Shown here piece by piece: positions 15,550-23,120 of a stretch of DNA of 64,000 bases. Source of the stretch: WTFY01 sp965220895 (GTDB lineage Bacteria; Pseudomonadota; Gammaproteobacteria; UBA4575); assembly GCA_965220895.1 (NCBI GenBank), contig OZ244850.1:682001-746000 (forward strand), read 5' to 3'. The stretch's first letter is position 1; each line of letters begins with the position of its first letter. The notes under the pieces were generated by a model. The model was not told where the DNA came from and ran no database searches. It saw only the letters and a program-made list of their open reading frames with translations. Made by a program: the position numbers and the translations under genes.

Positions 15550-16821
15550 ATGGAAAAACGCAATGCATTTTATGCACAGTCAGGTGGCGTAACCGCGGTG
15601 ATCAATACGACGGCCTGCGGAGTGATCGAGACCGCACGCAAGCACAAGAGCAGGATCGGCAAGGTATACGCAGGCCGCAATGGAATCCTCGGGGCGTTCA
15701 CAGAAGACCTGATCGACACCTCCAAGGAATCTGCTCGCGCGATCGCCGCACTGAAACACACCCCTTCGGGAGCCTTCGGTTCCTGCCGGTACAAACTGAA
15801 AAGTATCGAGGAAAACCGTGCCCAGTACGAGCGCCTGATGGAAGTCTTCCAGGCTCACAACATCGGCTATTTTTTTTACAACGGCGGGGGGGACTCGCAG
15901 GATACCTCACATAAGGTCTCCCAGCTGAGCAGGAAAATGGGCTACCCGATCCAGTGCATCGGCATCCCCAAGACGGTCGACAATGACCTGCCCGTCACCG
16001 ACAACTGTCCCGGATTCGGATCAGTGGCTAAATACGTGGCCGTCTCGATCAGGGAAGCGGCCTTCGACGTGAAATCCATGGCCGAGACCTCGACCAAGGT
16101 GTTCGTCATGGAGGTCATGGGACGTCATGCAGGATGGATCGCAGCGGCCAGCGGCCTTGCAGGAGAGAACGAAGGGGATGCCCCTCACGTAATCCTGTTC
16201 CCGGAGATTGCTTTTGATCGGAGACGGTTTCTGGCCCGGGTGAAAAAATGCGTCAAGCAATATGGTTACTGCGTGGTCTGCGTTTCCGAGGGCGCACGGT
16301 TTGCAAACGGCAAGTTCCTGGCGGATGCCGGCAGCACGGATGCATTCGGCCACAAGCAGCTGGGCGGGGTGGCGCCAGTGGTAGCAGAGATGATCAAGCA
16401 GGCGCATGGTTACAAATACCACTGGGCCGTTGCAGACTACCTGCAGCGGGCGGCCCGGCACATCGCCTCGAAAACGGATGTCGAGCAGGCCTATGCCATG
16501 GGCAGGGCAGCCGTGCAGTTCGCACTGCAGGGCAAAACCGCGATCCTGCCGGTCATCGTGCGGACCTCCAACACACCGTACCGCTGGAAAATTGGCAGCA
16601 CGACACTGGCAAGAGTGGCTAATCGGGAAAAGATGATGCCACGAAACTACATTACCAAAGACGGGTTCGGCATCACCCAGCGGTGCCGCACTTATCTTGC
16701 GCCCCTGATTCGGGGTGAAGCCTATCCGCCTTACAGAAACGGCCTGCCCTGCTACGTTCAACTGAGGAATGTTGCGGTACCTAAAAAACTGGGGAATCAC
16801 ATGCCCTATATAACCAACTAA
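15550..16821 (+). CDS. pfp: Pyrophosphate-dependent 6-phosphofructokinase
   Basis: 423 aa. Phosphorylates fructose-6-phosphate in a reversible reaction. The phosphoryl-donor loop reads GGGDS, with Asp where ATP-type enzymes have the second Gly of GGDGS, and the substrate loop reads GIPKTVDNDLP, with Lys in place of the ATP-type Gly. Both changes are hallmarks of PPi specificity. The start is the ATG at 15550, preceded by GAGG; an ATG at 15532 adds six residues. PPi-PFK is frequent in sulfur-oxidising and methylotrophic gammaproteobacteria, where it can also serve the Calvin cycle. Confidence 0.92.
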   Translation: MEKRNAFYAQSGGVTAVINTTACGVIETARKHKSRIGKVYAGRNGILGAFTEDLIDTSKESARAIAALKHTPSGAFGSCRYKLKSIEENRAQYERLMEVFQAHNIGYFFYNGGGDSQDTSHKVSQLSRKMGYPIQCIGIPKTVDNDLPVTDNCPGFGSVAKYVAVSIREAAFDVKSMAETSTKVFVMEVMGRHAGWIAAASGLAGENEGDAPHVILFPEIAFDRRRFLARVKKCVKQYGYCVVCVSEGARFANGKFLADAGSTDAFGHKQLGGVAPVVAEMIKQAHGYKYHWAVADYLQRAARHIASKTDVEQAYAMGRAAVQFALQGKTAILPVIVRTSNTPYRWKIGSTTLARVANREKMMPRNYITKDGFGITQRCRTYLAPLIRGEAYPPYRNGLPCYVQLRNVAVPKKLGNHMPYITN

Positions 16822-16894
16822 GGTCTATGGTTCTGGAGAAATCACGCGAATTGCTGCTTGATCAGACATAAATGCTACAAGACCTCGTTCCTGA

Positions 16895-17134
16895 TTGATT
16901 TCTAAGCTGCCTGCGCGGTTGCGCCTGAGGAAGCTGGAGTCCTTTGCGCGGCTTCGCACGGCGGGCTGCAGCGAGGCCGATGCCCTAGCACAACTGCAGA
17001 TCAGCTGGCGCACGCTGTACCGCTGGAAGGCCGCACGGGCCGACTGCGCGTTCTTCTGCCCCTGCCCGCGCCCGCATGCCGCGCTCGACTGGAAACCCCC
17101 CAGCGAGCATCCAGTCCGGCTGGAGGCCGCCTGA
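16895..17134 (+). pseudogene. Transposase/integrase N-terminal HTH fragment
   Basis: An open frame of about 79 codons from a non-ATG start. LRKLESFARLRTAGCSEADALAQLQISWRTLYRWKAA is a helix-turn-helix of the type found at the N-terminus of IS481/IS3-like transposases (ALxxLGISRRTLYRWK). The DDE catalytic domain is absent; after residue 50 the sequence turns into proline-rich nonsense. A truncated insertion-sequence relic, consistent with the mosaic neighbourhood. Confidence 0.5.
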
Positions 17135-17225
17135 TCTCAGTGCCATAGGCGCTGAACCCATACACCTACTTGACATTTTATACCTGCAGACTGACACTTG
17201 TGCCAAATGTCCCCCCCCAATGACA

Positions 17226-17242
17226 AGAGCCCAAGGGGCTCT
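17226..17242. repeat. Short perfect hairpin
   Basis: AGAGCCC (17226-17232), loop AAG, GGGCTCT (17236-17242). A 7-bp GC-rich stem without a following T-run, downstream of the transposase fragment and convergent with the DUF3800 gene. A weak terminator or a repeat element. Confidence 0.35.
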
Positions 17243-17298
17243 CACTGCAAAGTGTAGTTGGGAGGGTCACTTTTACCACCCTGCGCAGAATTTCTACC

Positions 17299-17961
17299 TC
17301 AGTAGTAATACCTGGTCTTGTTCTCGAAAATATCGAGTTCACTGCAAATTGCTGTCTCTATGACATCATAAAAACGCGATTCATTTGTGCACCACTTTCG
17401 ATAAATTGCCCAGTTGCAATAATCGGCAATCTGAAGGCCATAGTGAGAACGTGAAGGATGATGCAAAAGTCTATACTTCACCCCACTTGGAAGCATCTGG
17501 TTCAATATTTGCTTAATACCTTTTTCTATTGCCCTGCGCTTTTTTTGATGTGGGATAACATCCGTAATAACAATGAGTTTTTGATAGCTCCTCGCATGCT
17601 TGAAGACGTTCCTCAACAGGTAGCCTAGCATTTCGGGGTAAAATCGGTTGTCAGTTCTGGAACTTGGCTCCGTTTTAGCTTTTTCAATAACAAGGCTATC
17701 TATACTCATCCCCTCCAGGTGCCTGCCAATGATGCCAAAAAGCTGATTGCGGATATGGTTGTTGTCATCCGCACAATGAAAATGATCAATGTCTAAGCCA
17801 TACTGCAAACAATCGTGTTTGTAGTCATCCCAAGGCCCTCGAACAGTAAATGGTTGACGCATAGTCACACTGCTAAGCGTAAAATATCTTGTACCGGTGG
17901 AAGAAAAATCGAAATTCCCGCCCTCATCAAGAAAGACGTACAGCCAGCTATCTGTTGTCAT
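17299..17961 (-). CDS. DUF3800 domain protein
   Basis: 220 aa. The N-terminus YVFLDEGGNFDF...RYFTLSSV is the DUF3800 signature, with the conserved Asp of an RNase H-like fold. IVITDV, KQILNQMLP and the C-terminal HYGLQIADYCNWAIYRKW also fit. DUF3800 proteins are common in mobile and defence-rich islands; their biochemical role is unsettled. The gene is AT-richer than pfp and lies between insertion debris and a decayed toxin-antitoxin locus. It stands alone. Confidence 0.82.
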   Translation of the reverse strand: MTTDSWLYVFLDEGGNFDFSSTGTRYFTLSSVTMRQPFTVRGPWDDYKHDCLQYGLDIDHFHCADDNNHIRNQLFGIIGRHLEGMSIDSLVIEKAKTEPSSRTDNRFYPEMLGYLLRNVFKHARSYQKLIVITDVIPHQKKRRAIEKGIKQILNQMLPSGVKYRLLHHPSRSHYGLQIADYCNWAIYRKWCTNESRFYDVIETAICSELDIFENKTRYYY

Positions 17962-18217
17962 GGAAGCTTTTCCTGAAACTGCTTGGCATTACTGTCCCTT
18001 TTCGAAGGTATTTTGTAAATCCTCGGCAGAGCCCATTAACAGGCTACCTACATATGAAGCCATGAAATCACATCATTGAAGCGAAGACATGCAGGATTCT
18101 TTGAAAGATATCGCGGTGGTATTGTACAGCGTCACGCTGCGGCCTCATTGCCCACGAAACGCTTGCACAACAGGGCGGACCATATTCAGCCAAACCTGTT
18201 TAACGCGCAATATGTAA
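17962..18217. other. Intergenic gap
   Basis: About 256 bases between the DUF3800 start and the VapB-like operator; no gene, hairpin or convincing promoter was recognised. Confidence 0.4.
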
Positions 18218-18229
18218 ATATGGCCATAT
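18218..18229. promoter_or_regulatory. Palindrome over the start codon of the VapB-like antitoxin
   Basis: ATATGGCCATAT is a perfect 12-bp palindrome whose last bases overlap the ATG at 18228. No ribosome-binding site is visible, so the message could be leaderless. A site here would suit autorepression by the ribbon-helix-helix antitoxin. Confidence 0.4.
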
Positions 18230-18494
18230 GAAAACAACTATCGATCTCCCTGATGCCATATTTCGACAAGCCAAGGCTCTTGCTGCAGCCCGCGGCATAA
18301 CTTTTAAAAGATTCCTCACCGAGGCACTTGATGAGCAGCTACAGCGCTGTGCTGCAGAGACTGACAGGAGTGGCGTTGAACCGCCTTGGATGGCCGGGTT
18401 CGGCGCACTTTCTGACCTTGCCGACGAAAACCGTCACGTCCTCAGGTTAATCGAAGAGGAATTCGAGAGGCTCTCGCCTGAAGACGTCCCATGA
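18228..18494 (+). CDS. VapB-like ribbon-helix-helix antitoxin, orphaned
   Basis: 88 aa. MKTTIDLPDAIFRQAKALAAARGITFKRFLTEALDEQL is a typical ribbon-helix-helix DNA-binding N-terminus of VapB-type antitoxins; the acidic C-terminus (VLRLIEEEFERLSPEDVP) would be the toxin-binding arm. Its stop overlaps, as ATGA, the start of a vapC-like frame that terminates after seven codons, so the antitoxin has outlived its toxin. Confidence 0.78.
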   Translation: MKTTIDLPDAIFRQAKALAAARGITFKRFLTEALDEQLQRCAAETDRSGVEPPWMAGFGALSDLADENRHVLRLIEEEFERLSPEDVP

Positions 18495-18541
18495 TCCTGG
18501 ATACCCGCGCCTAGTCTGCTTGAGCAAAGGGGCGTTATGAG
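18491..18541 (+). pseudogene. vapC toxin ghost
   Basis: ATG at 18491 reads M-I-L-D-T-R-A, then TAG, S-A, TGA, A-K-G. VapC PIN toxins begin MILDTNALSAWA..., so the first codons align, with TAG and TGA falling where sense codons would be expected (the TGA at a usual Trp). The following frame has no PIN-like sequence. I read this as a toxin gene killed by nonsense mutation and then eroded. Confidence 0.5.
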
Positions 18542-18976
18542 ATCAAAATATTGCCCCGCCGACTAACAAGCTTGCTGTGTGCTGAGCAACGATGCTCACT
18601 TTGATGTTGTTGACCGCGTCAGGCATATTGCTTTCTGAAATTGCCACGTCCCCTCCATGCAGTAAGTTACATAGATAACGCAAAAGTCTCTCGCCCAGTC
18701 ACCAACTTTACTCCTGCTTTGCCCACCACAATTACAAGATTTCTACACAGACGTTTTGTGCCTGAACTTTGACCTGTCACAAACGTCTGCACGGACATTA
18801 AATTTGTTTGACCCTGAGTTGCAATGGAACGCCACATCCTTAGATGCCAACGCACATGGTCAATGAGGTTCAACTGACTTAGTCTTAAAAATTTATCACG
18901 TACAGTAAAATTTATTGCTTTTGAAGGTGCAGCGTGCTATTTTTTACCGTACGATCACTTTTTTGGGCTTTTATCC
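18495..18976. other. Intergenic region between dead vapC and hipBA
   Basis: 482 bases. The left end holds the vapC ghost and the right end the hipBA promoter/operator. The middle (about 18550-18890) shows no gene I can support; a 68-codon minus-strand frame (18667-18873) lacks a ribosome-binding site and family features. Confidence 0.5.
18899..18953 (+). promoter_or_regulatory. hipBA promoter flanked by inverted operator half-sites
   Basis: TTGCTT (18915-18920) and TATTTT (18938-18943) lie 17 bases apart, a plausible sigma-70 promoter. CGTACAGTAAAA (18899-18910) and TTTTACCGTACG (18942-18953) are inverted copies with one mismatch that bracket it. HipB-type repressors bind such inverted repeats to autoregulate; binding here is inferred. 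Confidence 0.55.
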
Positions 18977-19261
18977 ATGGCCAACTATCAAGTGCACTAC
19001 GGTAAGGCCCGGTCTGCCAAGGAACTGGGCGCGCTGGTACGTGCGCACCGCAAGCAGCGAAAGCTGACACTGGAGACCATTTCGGGTCTGGGTAATCTGA
19101 GCACCCGCTTTCTGTCTGAATTCGAGCGCGGCAAGGAAACTGCCGAATTGGGCAAGGTATTAAAAGTGCTGCGCACCCTGGGGCTGGAGGTTGTCATCCA
19201 GCCCCGCAGGGCCGCCTTGGCCAAGCCGCTGCCACGGCATGATGGGGAGACCCGTGCGTGA
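18977..19261 (+). CDS. hipB: HipB-like antitoxin / XRE-family regulator
   Basis: 94 aa. The HTH_3-type domain covers about residues 15-75 (ELGALVRAHRKQRKLTLETISGLGNLSTRFLSEFERGKETAELGKVLKVLRTLGLEV), the usual HipB architecture. It would repress its own promoter and bind HipA. Its stop overlaps the likely hipA start. The operator candidate lies 24-78 bases upstream. Confidence 0.85.
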   Translation: MANYQVHYGKARSAKELGALVRAHRKQRKLTLETISGLGNLSTRFLSEFERGKETAELGKVLKVLRTLGLEVVIQPRRAALAKPLPRHDGETRA

Positions 19262-20513
19262 CCCGGACGGCCTGAACGTCTGGAACGATCAGCAGCCCGT
19301 CGGCTATCTGTGGCGAAATGCCCAGGGTCTGATCGGCTTTCGTTACGGGGAGGAATGGCTGGCGCGAGGCGGATTTCCCATCTCCTGCACGCTGCCCCTG
19401 AAACACGGAGATTTTGCACCTGAAGAAAACCTTGCCCACCGTTTCTTTGCCAACCTGCTGCCAGAAGGCAATGCCCGCGACCGGATTGTCCGGGACCTGA
19501 GGATTGCCGATACCGACTTTGACCTGCTCAGAGCCATCGGTGGCGAATGTGCAGGGGCACTTTCAATACTGCAAACAGAACACCGGCCTTCCACTGAATG
19601 CGAATACCGCGAAATCTCGGGCGATGAACTTGCGGACATGGTGACACGCCGCAGTCGGCCTTACGCCTGGGCTGCGAACGAGCGGCCCCGGCTGTCACTG
19701 GCCGGCGCCCAGGACAAATGCCCCGTACTGGTCAAGAACGACGGTTACTGGATGCCCAGGAAGGAAGCGCCTTCCAGCCACATCCTCAAGTTCGAAGTGC
19801 CTGACTACCGCCACCTGCCCGCCTATGAAGCCTTTACCACGATGCTTGCCGGGGCCACTGGCTTGCCCGCGATCAACATCCAGTTGCGAACAGCGGCAGG
19901 TACACACTATGCATTGATCGAACGCTATGACCGGTACAGGACAGAAGGTGGCCGGATAGCGAGACTGCACCAGGAGGATTTTTGCCAGGCACTGGGCTTT
20001 GGGCATGAACGAAAATACCAGGAGGACGGCGGCCCCGCTTTTGCGGACTGTTACCGTCTGGTTCAGGACGTATCCGGTGATCCCGCCAATGATCTGCAGC
20101 ATCTGCTGCGCTGGCAAATTTTCAATGTGCTGGCAGGCAACTCGGACGGCCATGCCAAAAACCTGTCACTGGTGTACCAGCCCAACGGTGAAATTCGCCT
20201 GGCGCCCTTCTATGACCTCATATGCACACGTGCCCTCGAGCATATTGACTACCGTCTGGCGTTTCCCTTAGGTGAAGAAAAAAGTCCCGGCCTGGTTTCC
20301 CGGAAACACTGGAATACCTTGGCCCAACAGTGTGGGCTACGCCCCCGGTTTCTTCTGAGCCAGGTTCAGGATGTGGCTGACAGACTGCTACAGCAGCTAC
20401 AGCCAGTGCGGCAAACATTTGAACATTCGTACGGGAGCTACGCCGCACTACAACGGATAGAACAGGTTGTAACCAGACAATGTCAGCGCACGGTGCGCCT
20501 CTTGCAGGACTGA
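19254..20513 (+). CDS. hipA: HipA serine/threonine kinase toxin
   Basis: About 419 aa. Visible kinase elements are the SLAGAQDK loop that carries the autophosphorylated Ser region, LIERYDR, LHQEDFCQALG, the catalytic GNSDGHAKN and metal-binding LAPFYDLICT. HipA enzymes phosphorylate glutamyl-tRNA synthetase or other tRNA-synthesis targets to induce growth arrest. I chose the GTG at 19254 because GGGGAG lies just upstream and the codon overlaps the hipB stop; ATGs at 19239 and 19242 are alternatives. All active-site motifs are intact. Confidence 0.88.
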   Translation: MRDPDGLNVWNDQQPVGYLWRNAQGLIGFRYGEEWLARGGFPISCTLPLKHGDFAPEENLAHRFFANLLPEGNARDRIVRDLRIADTDFDLLRAIGGECAGALSILQTEHRPSTECEYREISGDELADMVTRRSRPYAWAANERPRLSLAGAQDKCPVLVKNDGYWMPRKEAPSSHILKFEVPDYRHLPAYEAFTTMLAGATGLPAINIQLRTAAGTHYALIERYDRYRTEGGRIARLHQEDFCQALGFGHERKYQEDGGPAFADCYRLVQDVSGDPANDLQHLLRWQIFNVLAGNSDGHAKNLSLVYQPNGEIRLAPFYDLICTRALEHIDYRLAFPLGEEKSPGLVSRKHWNTLAQQCGLRPRFLLSQVQDVADRLLQQLQPVRQTFEHSYGSYAALQRIEQVVTRQCQRTVRLLQD

Positions 20514-20537
20514 AAAAGTGTCGGGGTTATCCAACCA

Positions 20538-21128
20538 CTATCTGAATTCACAGTTTTTGTACAGCCCGAAAGACCCTTGAATGATGTTTTCCAGATTTCC
20601 TGAAATGCCCTGGACATGGTGCACCACGTTCAGGTAGTCACCATCCACGGAGAACAGCAGTTCACGGACCCCTGCCATACCGTCTGATTCCAGGTGCGTG
20701 TGAGCAATCAGTACTTCCGTGTCATCCGTTTGCTCATAGCGTTCCCACCTGATTTCTGCAGACCCCAGATTCGGCAACAGATAGTATTTGAAATAGTGCT
20801 CTTTTCCTTTTTCGAGCTGTGCTCTCCTGTCCCTGACCTTGTCCATATCTTTCAGCTTGATCTGGCTCAAATGCAGATGGTCCACGCGCCATAACAGGTG
20901 CGGACCGAGCTTGAACGTGACGGTCTCCCCAACCGCATTTCTCTGGTCCCGGATGTGCAACTGCCGACTCAATGCACCCCCAGGCAACTTGCACCTGAAT
21001 GTTTCACTTGGAGAGACGTAGTATCCATGACTCAGATGTTCATTGGTCAAAAGCAGCATGCAGGAGGAAAGCGACATCATGCATACCAGAGCCAGCGGGA
21101 AACAAGCCAGTGCGGCGAACCTGTTCAT
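20538..21128 (-). CDS. Putative outer-membrane or periplasmic lipoprotein, unknown
   Basis: 196 aa. A signal peptide with lipobox LSSC near residue 23 is followed by a beta-rich domain containing HIRDQRNAVGETVTFKLG. It starts at ATG 21128; a 21140 ATG adds four residues. No family recognised. It sits between two convergently arranged HipA-type genes and its start is only 8 bases after the stop of the winged-helix-HipA gene, so it may be read from the same transcript. Confidence 0.7.
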   Translation of the reverse strand: MNRFAALACFPLALVCMMSLSSCMLLLTNEHLSHGYYVSPSETFRCKLPGGALSRQLHIRDQRNAVGETVTFKLGPHLLWRVDHLHLSQIKLKDMDKVRDRRAQLEKGKEHYFKYYLLPNLGSAEIRWERYEQTDDTEVLIAHTHLESDGMAGVRELLFSVDGDYLNVVHHVQGISGNLENIIQGSFGLYKNCEFR

Positions 21129-21136
21129 GGCAACTC

Positions 21137-22966
21137 TCACAGGAATACCCCGATGCGCTCCGCAATGATCTTGCCGATCTTCTCAGCAGTTTTTTGTTGC
21201 CCGGCCACTGCTTCAGGGAGAACAATCTCTTGTATTGCATTCTCCAGCTTGATGGAGAGTTCCGAGACTGCAGACTCGGCCCGGGCAGCGGGCAAACCCA
21301 TAGTGTTCGCCAGTGTCAGGAAATCCCGGGGCGTCAGACGGTCATCTTTCCCGTTAAGCTTGAGCGCCATGCGATCTGTGGCAAGGCCCGGGAAAACCCG
21401 CGTCGTCACGGTGTCATACAGGGGAGCGAACCGCACAGAATCGAACTGGCGCGATCCCGGCTCCGTGGTTTTCAACAGTGCAAGATTCTTCAGATGCATG
21501 TCGCCGTCAGCGATGAACCAGGCAAACAGTGCGCGGCGGAACAGGACCTCGAGATCTGCCACAGGATCTGTCGACAGCGATCGCAATCCCCGTGCCACGC
21601 GTTCGATTGTGCTGTCATATTTGGCGGCTGCCGGAAGTTCCAGGACCGAACAGAAATCTTCCACGGCCAGCATCCTGTCATCATCGGGCCTGCACCGGAT
21701 ATCAAACCGCTCAATGACAAGCGCTGGGGGCATGCCATCAGGCATATCGACCAAGGCAAAAGCCGGCACATTGAAGCCTGCCATCTGACCGATTGTCAGA
21801 CACAGCCACTCAACCATGGGCAAGGTTTCGAAACCTGCCGCACCCGCCGGTTTCAGGATGTGTGTGAATGACTGATCCACTGCGGGAACGAGTACGCCGT
21901 CACCTGTCAGGTACATGGGCGCCTTGATCTGGACCCCGGACAGTCTCGGGGTTTGGGCTTTTGAAAAGAGCCTTGCCAGGTTCTGCTCAAACGTCTCGTC
22001 AAGGTCACCCCTTGCCGGACCGGCATAGCGCCCGGTAAAGACACCATGACAGGAGAAATCCTCAAGGGCTCCGTGCAGGACATCTGCAGGCAGTTCCTTG
22101 AGTTCAGCCTGGCTACCGACGATGGCAATATTGGACAGGTACCGCCTGCCGGACCGCAGCATGTCACGCTCGTTGCGGCTGTGCAGAACCTCGGAGAGCC
22201 AGCCTTCGGGCAACAGCGATTCGACAAAGGGGGGCAATTTCCCCGGCACAGTCCCGCGAACAAGTGGGGGACCGCTCTGCCTTGCAGGCTTCCACCTCCA
22301 TTCGAAACCGTCATGCATCAGGCGACCAAGCGGTAATCCGTGCCAAGCGACAACAAATGCCAATGCCGCCTGGTTCCCTTTGATCTTGTCCGTACTGGGT
22401 CGCTCAAGGAGATATCGCTCAGCCTTCTCTCCTTCCCGGTGCCAGCTGTTCTCGCGAGCAAACGACCAAAGCGCATCAGCGACAGCTTGAGGTGACCCAA
22501 ACTCCTCGACGAGGCGCGCTGCCATCTGTCTGCGCATTAGCTCGGTGACCGCGCTCGCATGTTCGCTCCTCAGCCGGAAGGCTTCAAGGAACCGCTGTCT
22601 TGGAGACGAAGCATTCATACGCATCTCCCCACTGGCATCGCCGACGACGACGCTGACGATGGAGGGGTTCGCAGGCGTCTTGTTCTGAACGATTTCCAGT
22701 GTCCTGAGGCGTGTGCGCTGGTTGCGCTGTCCACTGATAAACAACCGGCCGTCCAGGGCGGGCCCAAGCAGCACGGCACTGGCCGAGGACAAATAAGCTC
22801 TAGGATAAAGATAGTGTGCGATCCGGACTGCATGCCCGAGGACTGCAGCTTCCACATCGGCATCAGCATCGGCGTAAACACCTCGGATGAGTTGAACCAG
22901 CTTGCCAGCCTGAACCCACTGATGGGCGCGTTTGGCATCTATCGTTTCCCCAACGAGGTGTAGCAT
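21137..22966 (-). CDS. Winged-helix (AbiEi-like) regulator-HipA kinase fusion
   Basis: 609 aa. Residues 1-190 resemble the N-terminal winged-helix and linker of AbiEi-type antitoxins (ETIDAKRAHQWVQAGKLVQL, IRGVYAD, YLSSASAVLLGP). Residues about 195-609 are a HipA kinase: SGVQIKAP loop at 343-350, VIERFDI 418-423, VEDFCSVLELP, catalytic DGDMHLKN 487-494 and metal-binding APLYD 514-518. The classical HipB partner is absent; the fused N-terminus presumably supplies DNA binding and autoregulation. A large palindrome lies five bases upstream of the start codon. Intact motifs predict kinase activity; target unknown. Confidence 0.82.
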   Translation of the reverse strand: MLHLVGETIDAKRAHQWVQAGKLVQLIRGVYADADADVEAAVLGHAVRIAHYLYPRAYLSSASAVLLGPALDGRLFISGQRNQRTRLRTLEIVQNKTPANPSIVSVVVGDASGEMRMNASSPRQRFLEAFRLRSEHASAVTELMRRQMAARLVEEFGSPQAVADALWSFARENSWHREGEKAERYLLERPSTDKIKGNQAALAFVVAWHGLPLGRLMHDGFEWRWKPARQSGPPLVRGTVPGKLPPFVESLLPEGWLSEVLHSRNERDMLRSGRRYLSNIAIVGSQAELKELPADVLHGALEDFSCHGVFTGRYAGPARGDLDETFEQNLARLFSKAQTPRLSGVQIKAPMYLTGDGVLVPAVDQSFTHILKPAGAAGFETLPMVEWLCLTIGQMAGFNVPAFALVDMPDGMPPALVIERFDIRCRPDDDRMLAVEDFCSVLELPAAAKYDSTIERVARGLRSLSTDPVADLEVLFRRALFAWFIADGDMHLKNLALLKTTEPGSRQFDSVRFAPLYDTVTTRVFPGLATDRMALKLNGKDDRLTPRDFLTLANTMGLPAARAESAVSELSIKLENAIQEIVLPEAVAGQQKTAEKIGKIIAERIGVFL

Positions 22967-22970
22967 TTTG

Positions 22971-22999
22971 ATTATTCCGCATCTCAGATGCGCAATAAT
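22971..22999. promoter_or_regulatory. Large palindromic operator of the winged-helix-HipA gene
   Basis: ATTATT, one base, CGCATCT, one base, AGATGCG, one base, AATAAT: a 29-bp symmetrical element in which only the three single-base spacers break symmetry. It ends 5 bases before the start codon, over the place where a ribosome-binding site should be. A related copy GCATCTGAAATGC lies further upstream around 23035-23048. Strong candidate for autoregulation. Confidence 0.6.
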
Positions 23000-23120
23000 T
23001 CCATCTAGGCCTGATCATGTCAAGAATTTTCATGCATCTGAAATGCGGGAAATTCAATTATATGGCACCCATCCGCAAGGAGCACTGCTGGCTCTGAGTG
23101 GAAACGATTTCTCGAGGAGA

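Larger units (their letters stand above)
16822..17298. other. Intergenic stretch with transposase fragment and hairpin
   Basis: 477 bases downstream of pfp without an intact gene. It contains the HTH transposase fragment (16895-17134), a C8 homopolymer near 17210 and a perfect 7-bp hairpin (17226-17242). It looks like insertion debris. Confidence 0.5.

Noticed and set aside
16021..16800. A 259-codon frame antisense to pfp
   Set aside because: The PPi-PFK frame carries all catalytic motifs; the antisense has none.
18667..18873. A 68-codon minus-strand frame upstream of hipBA
   Set aside because: No ribosome-binding site, no family features, low complexity of evidence.
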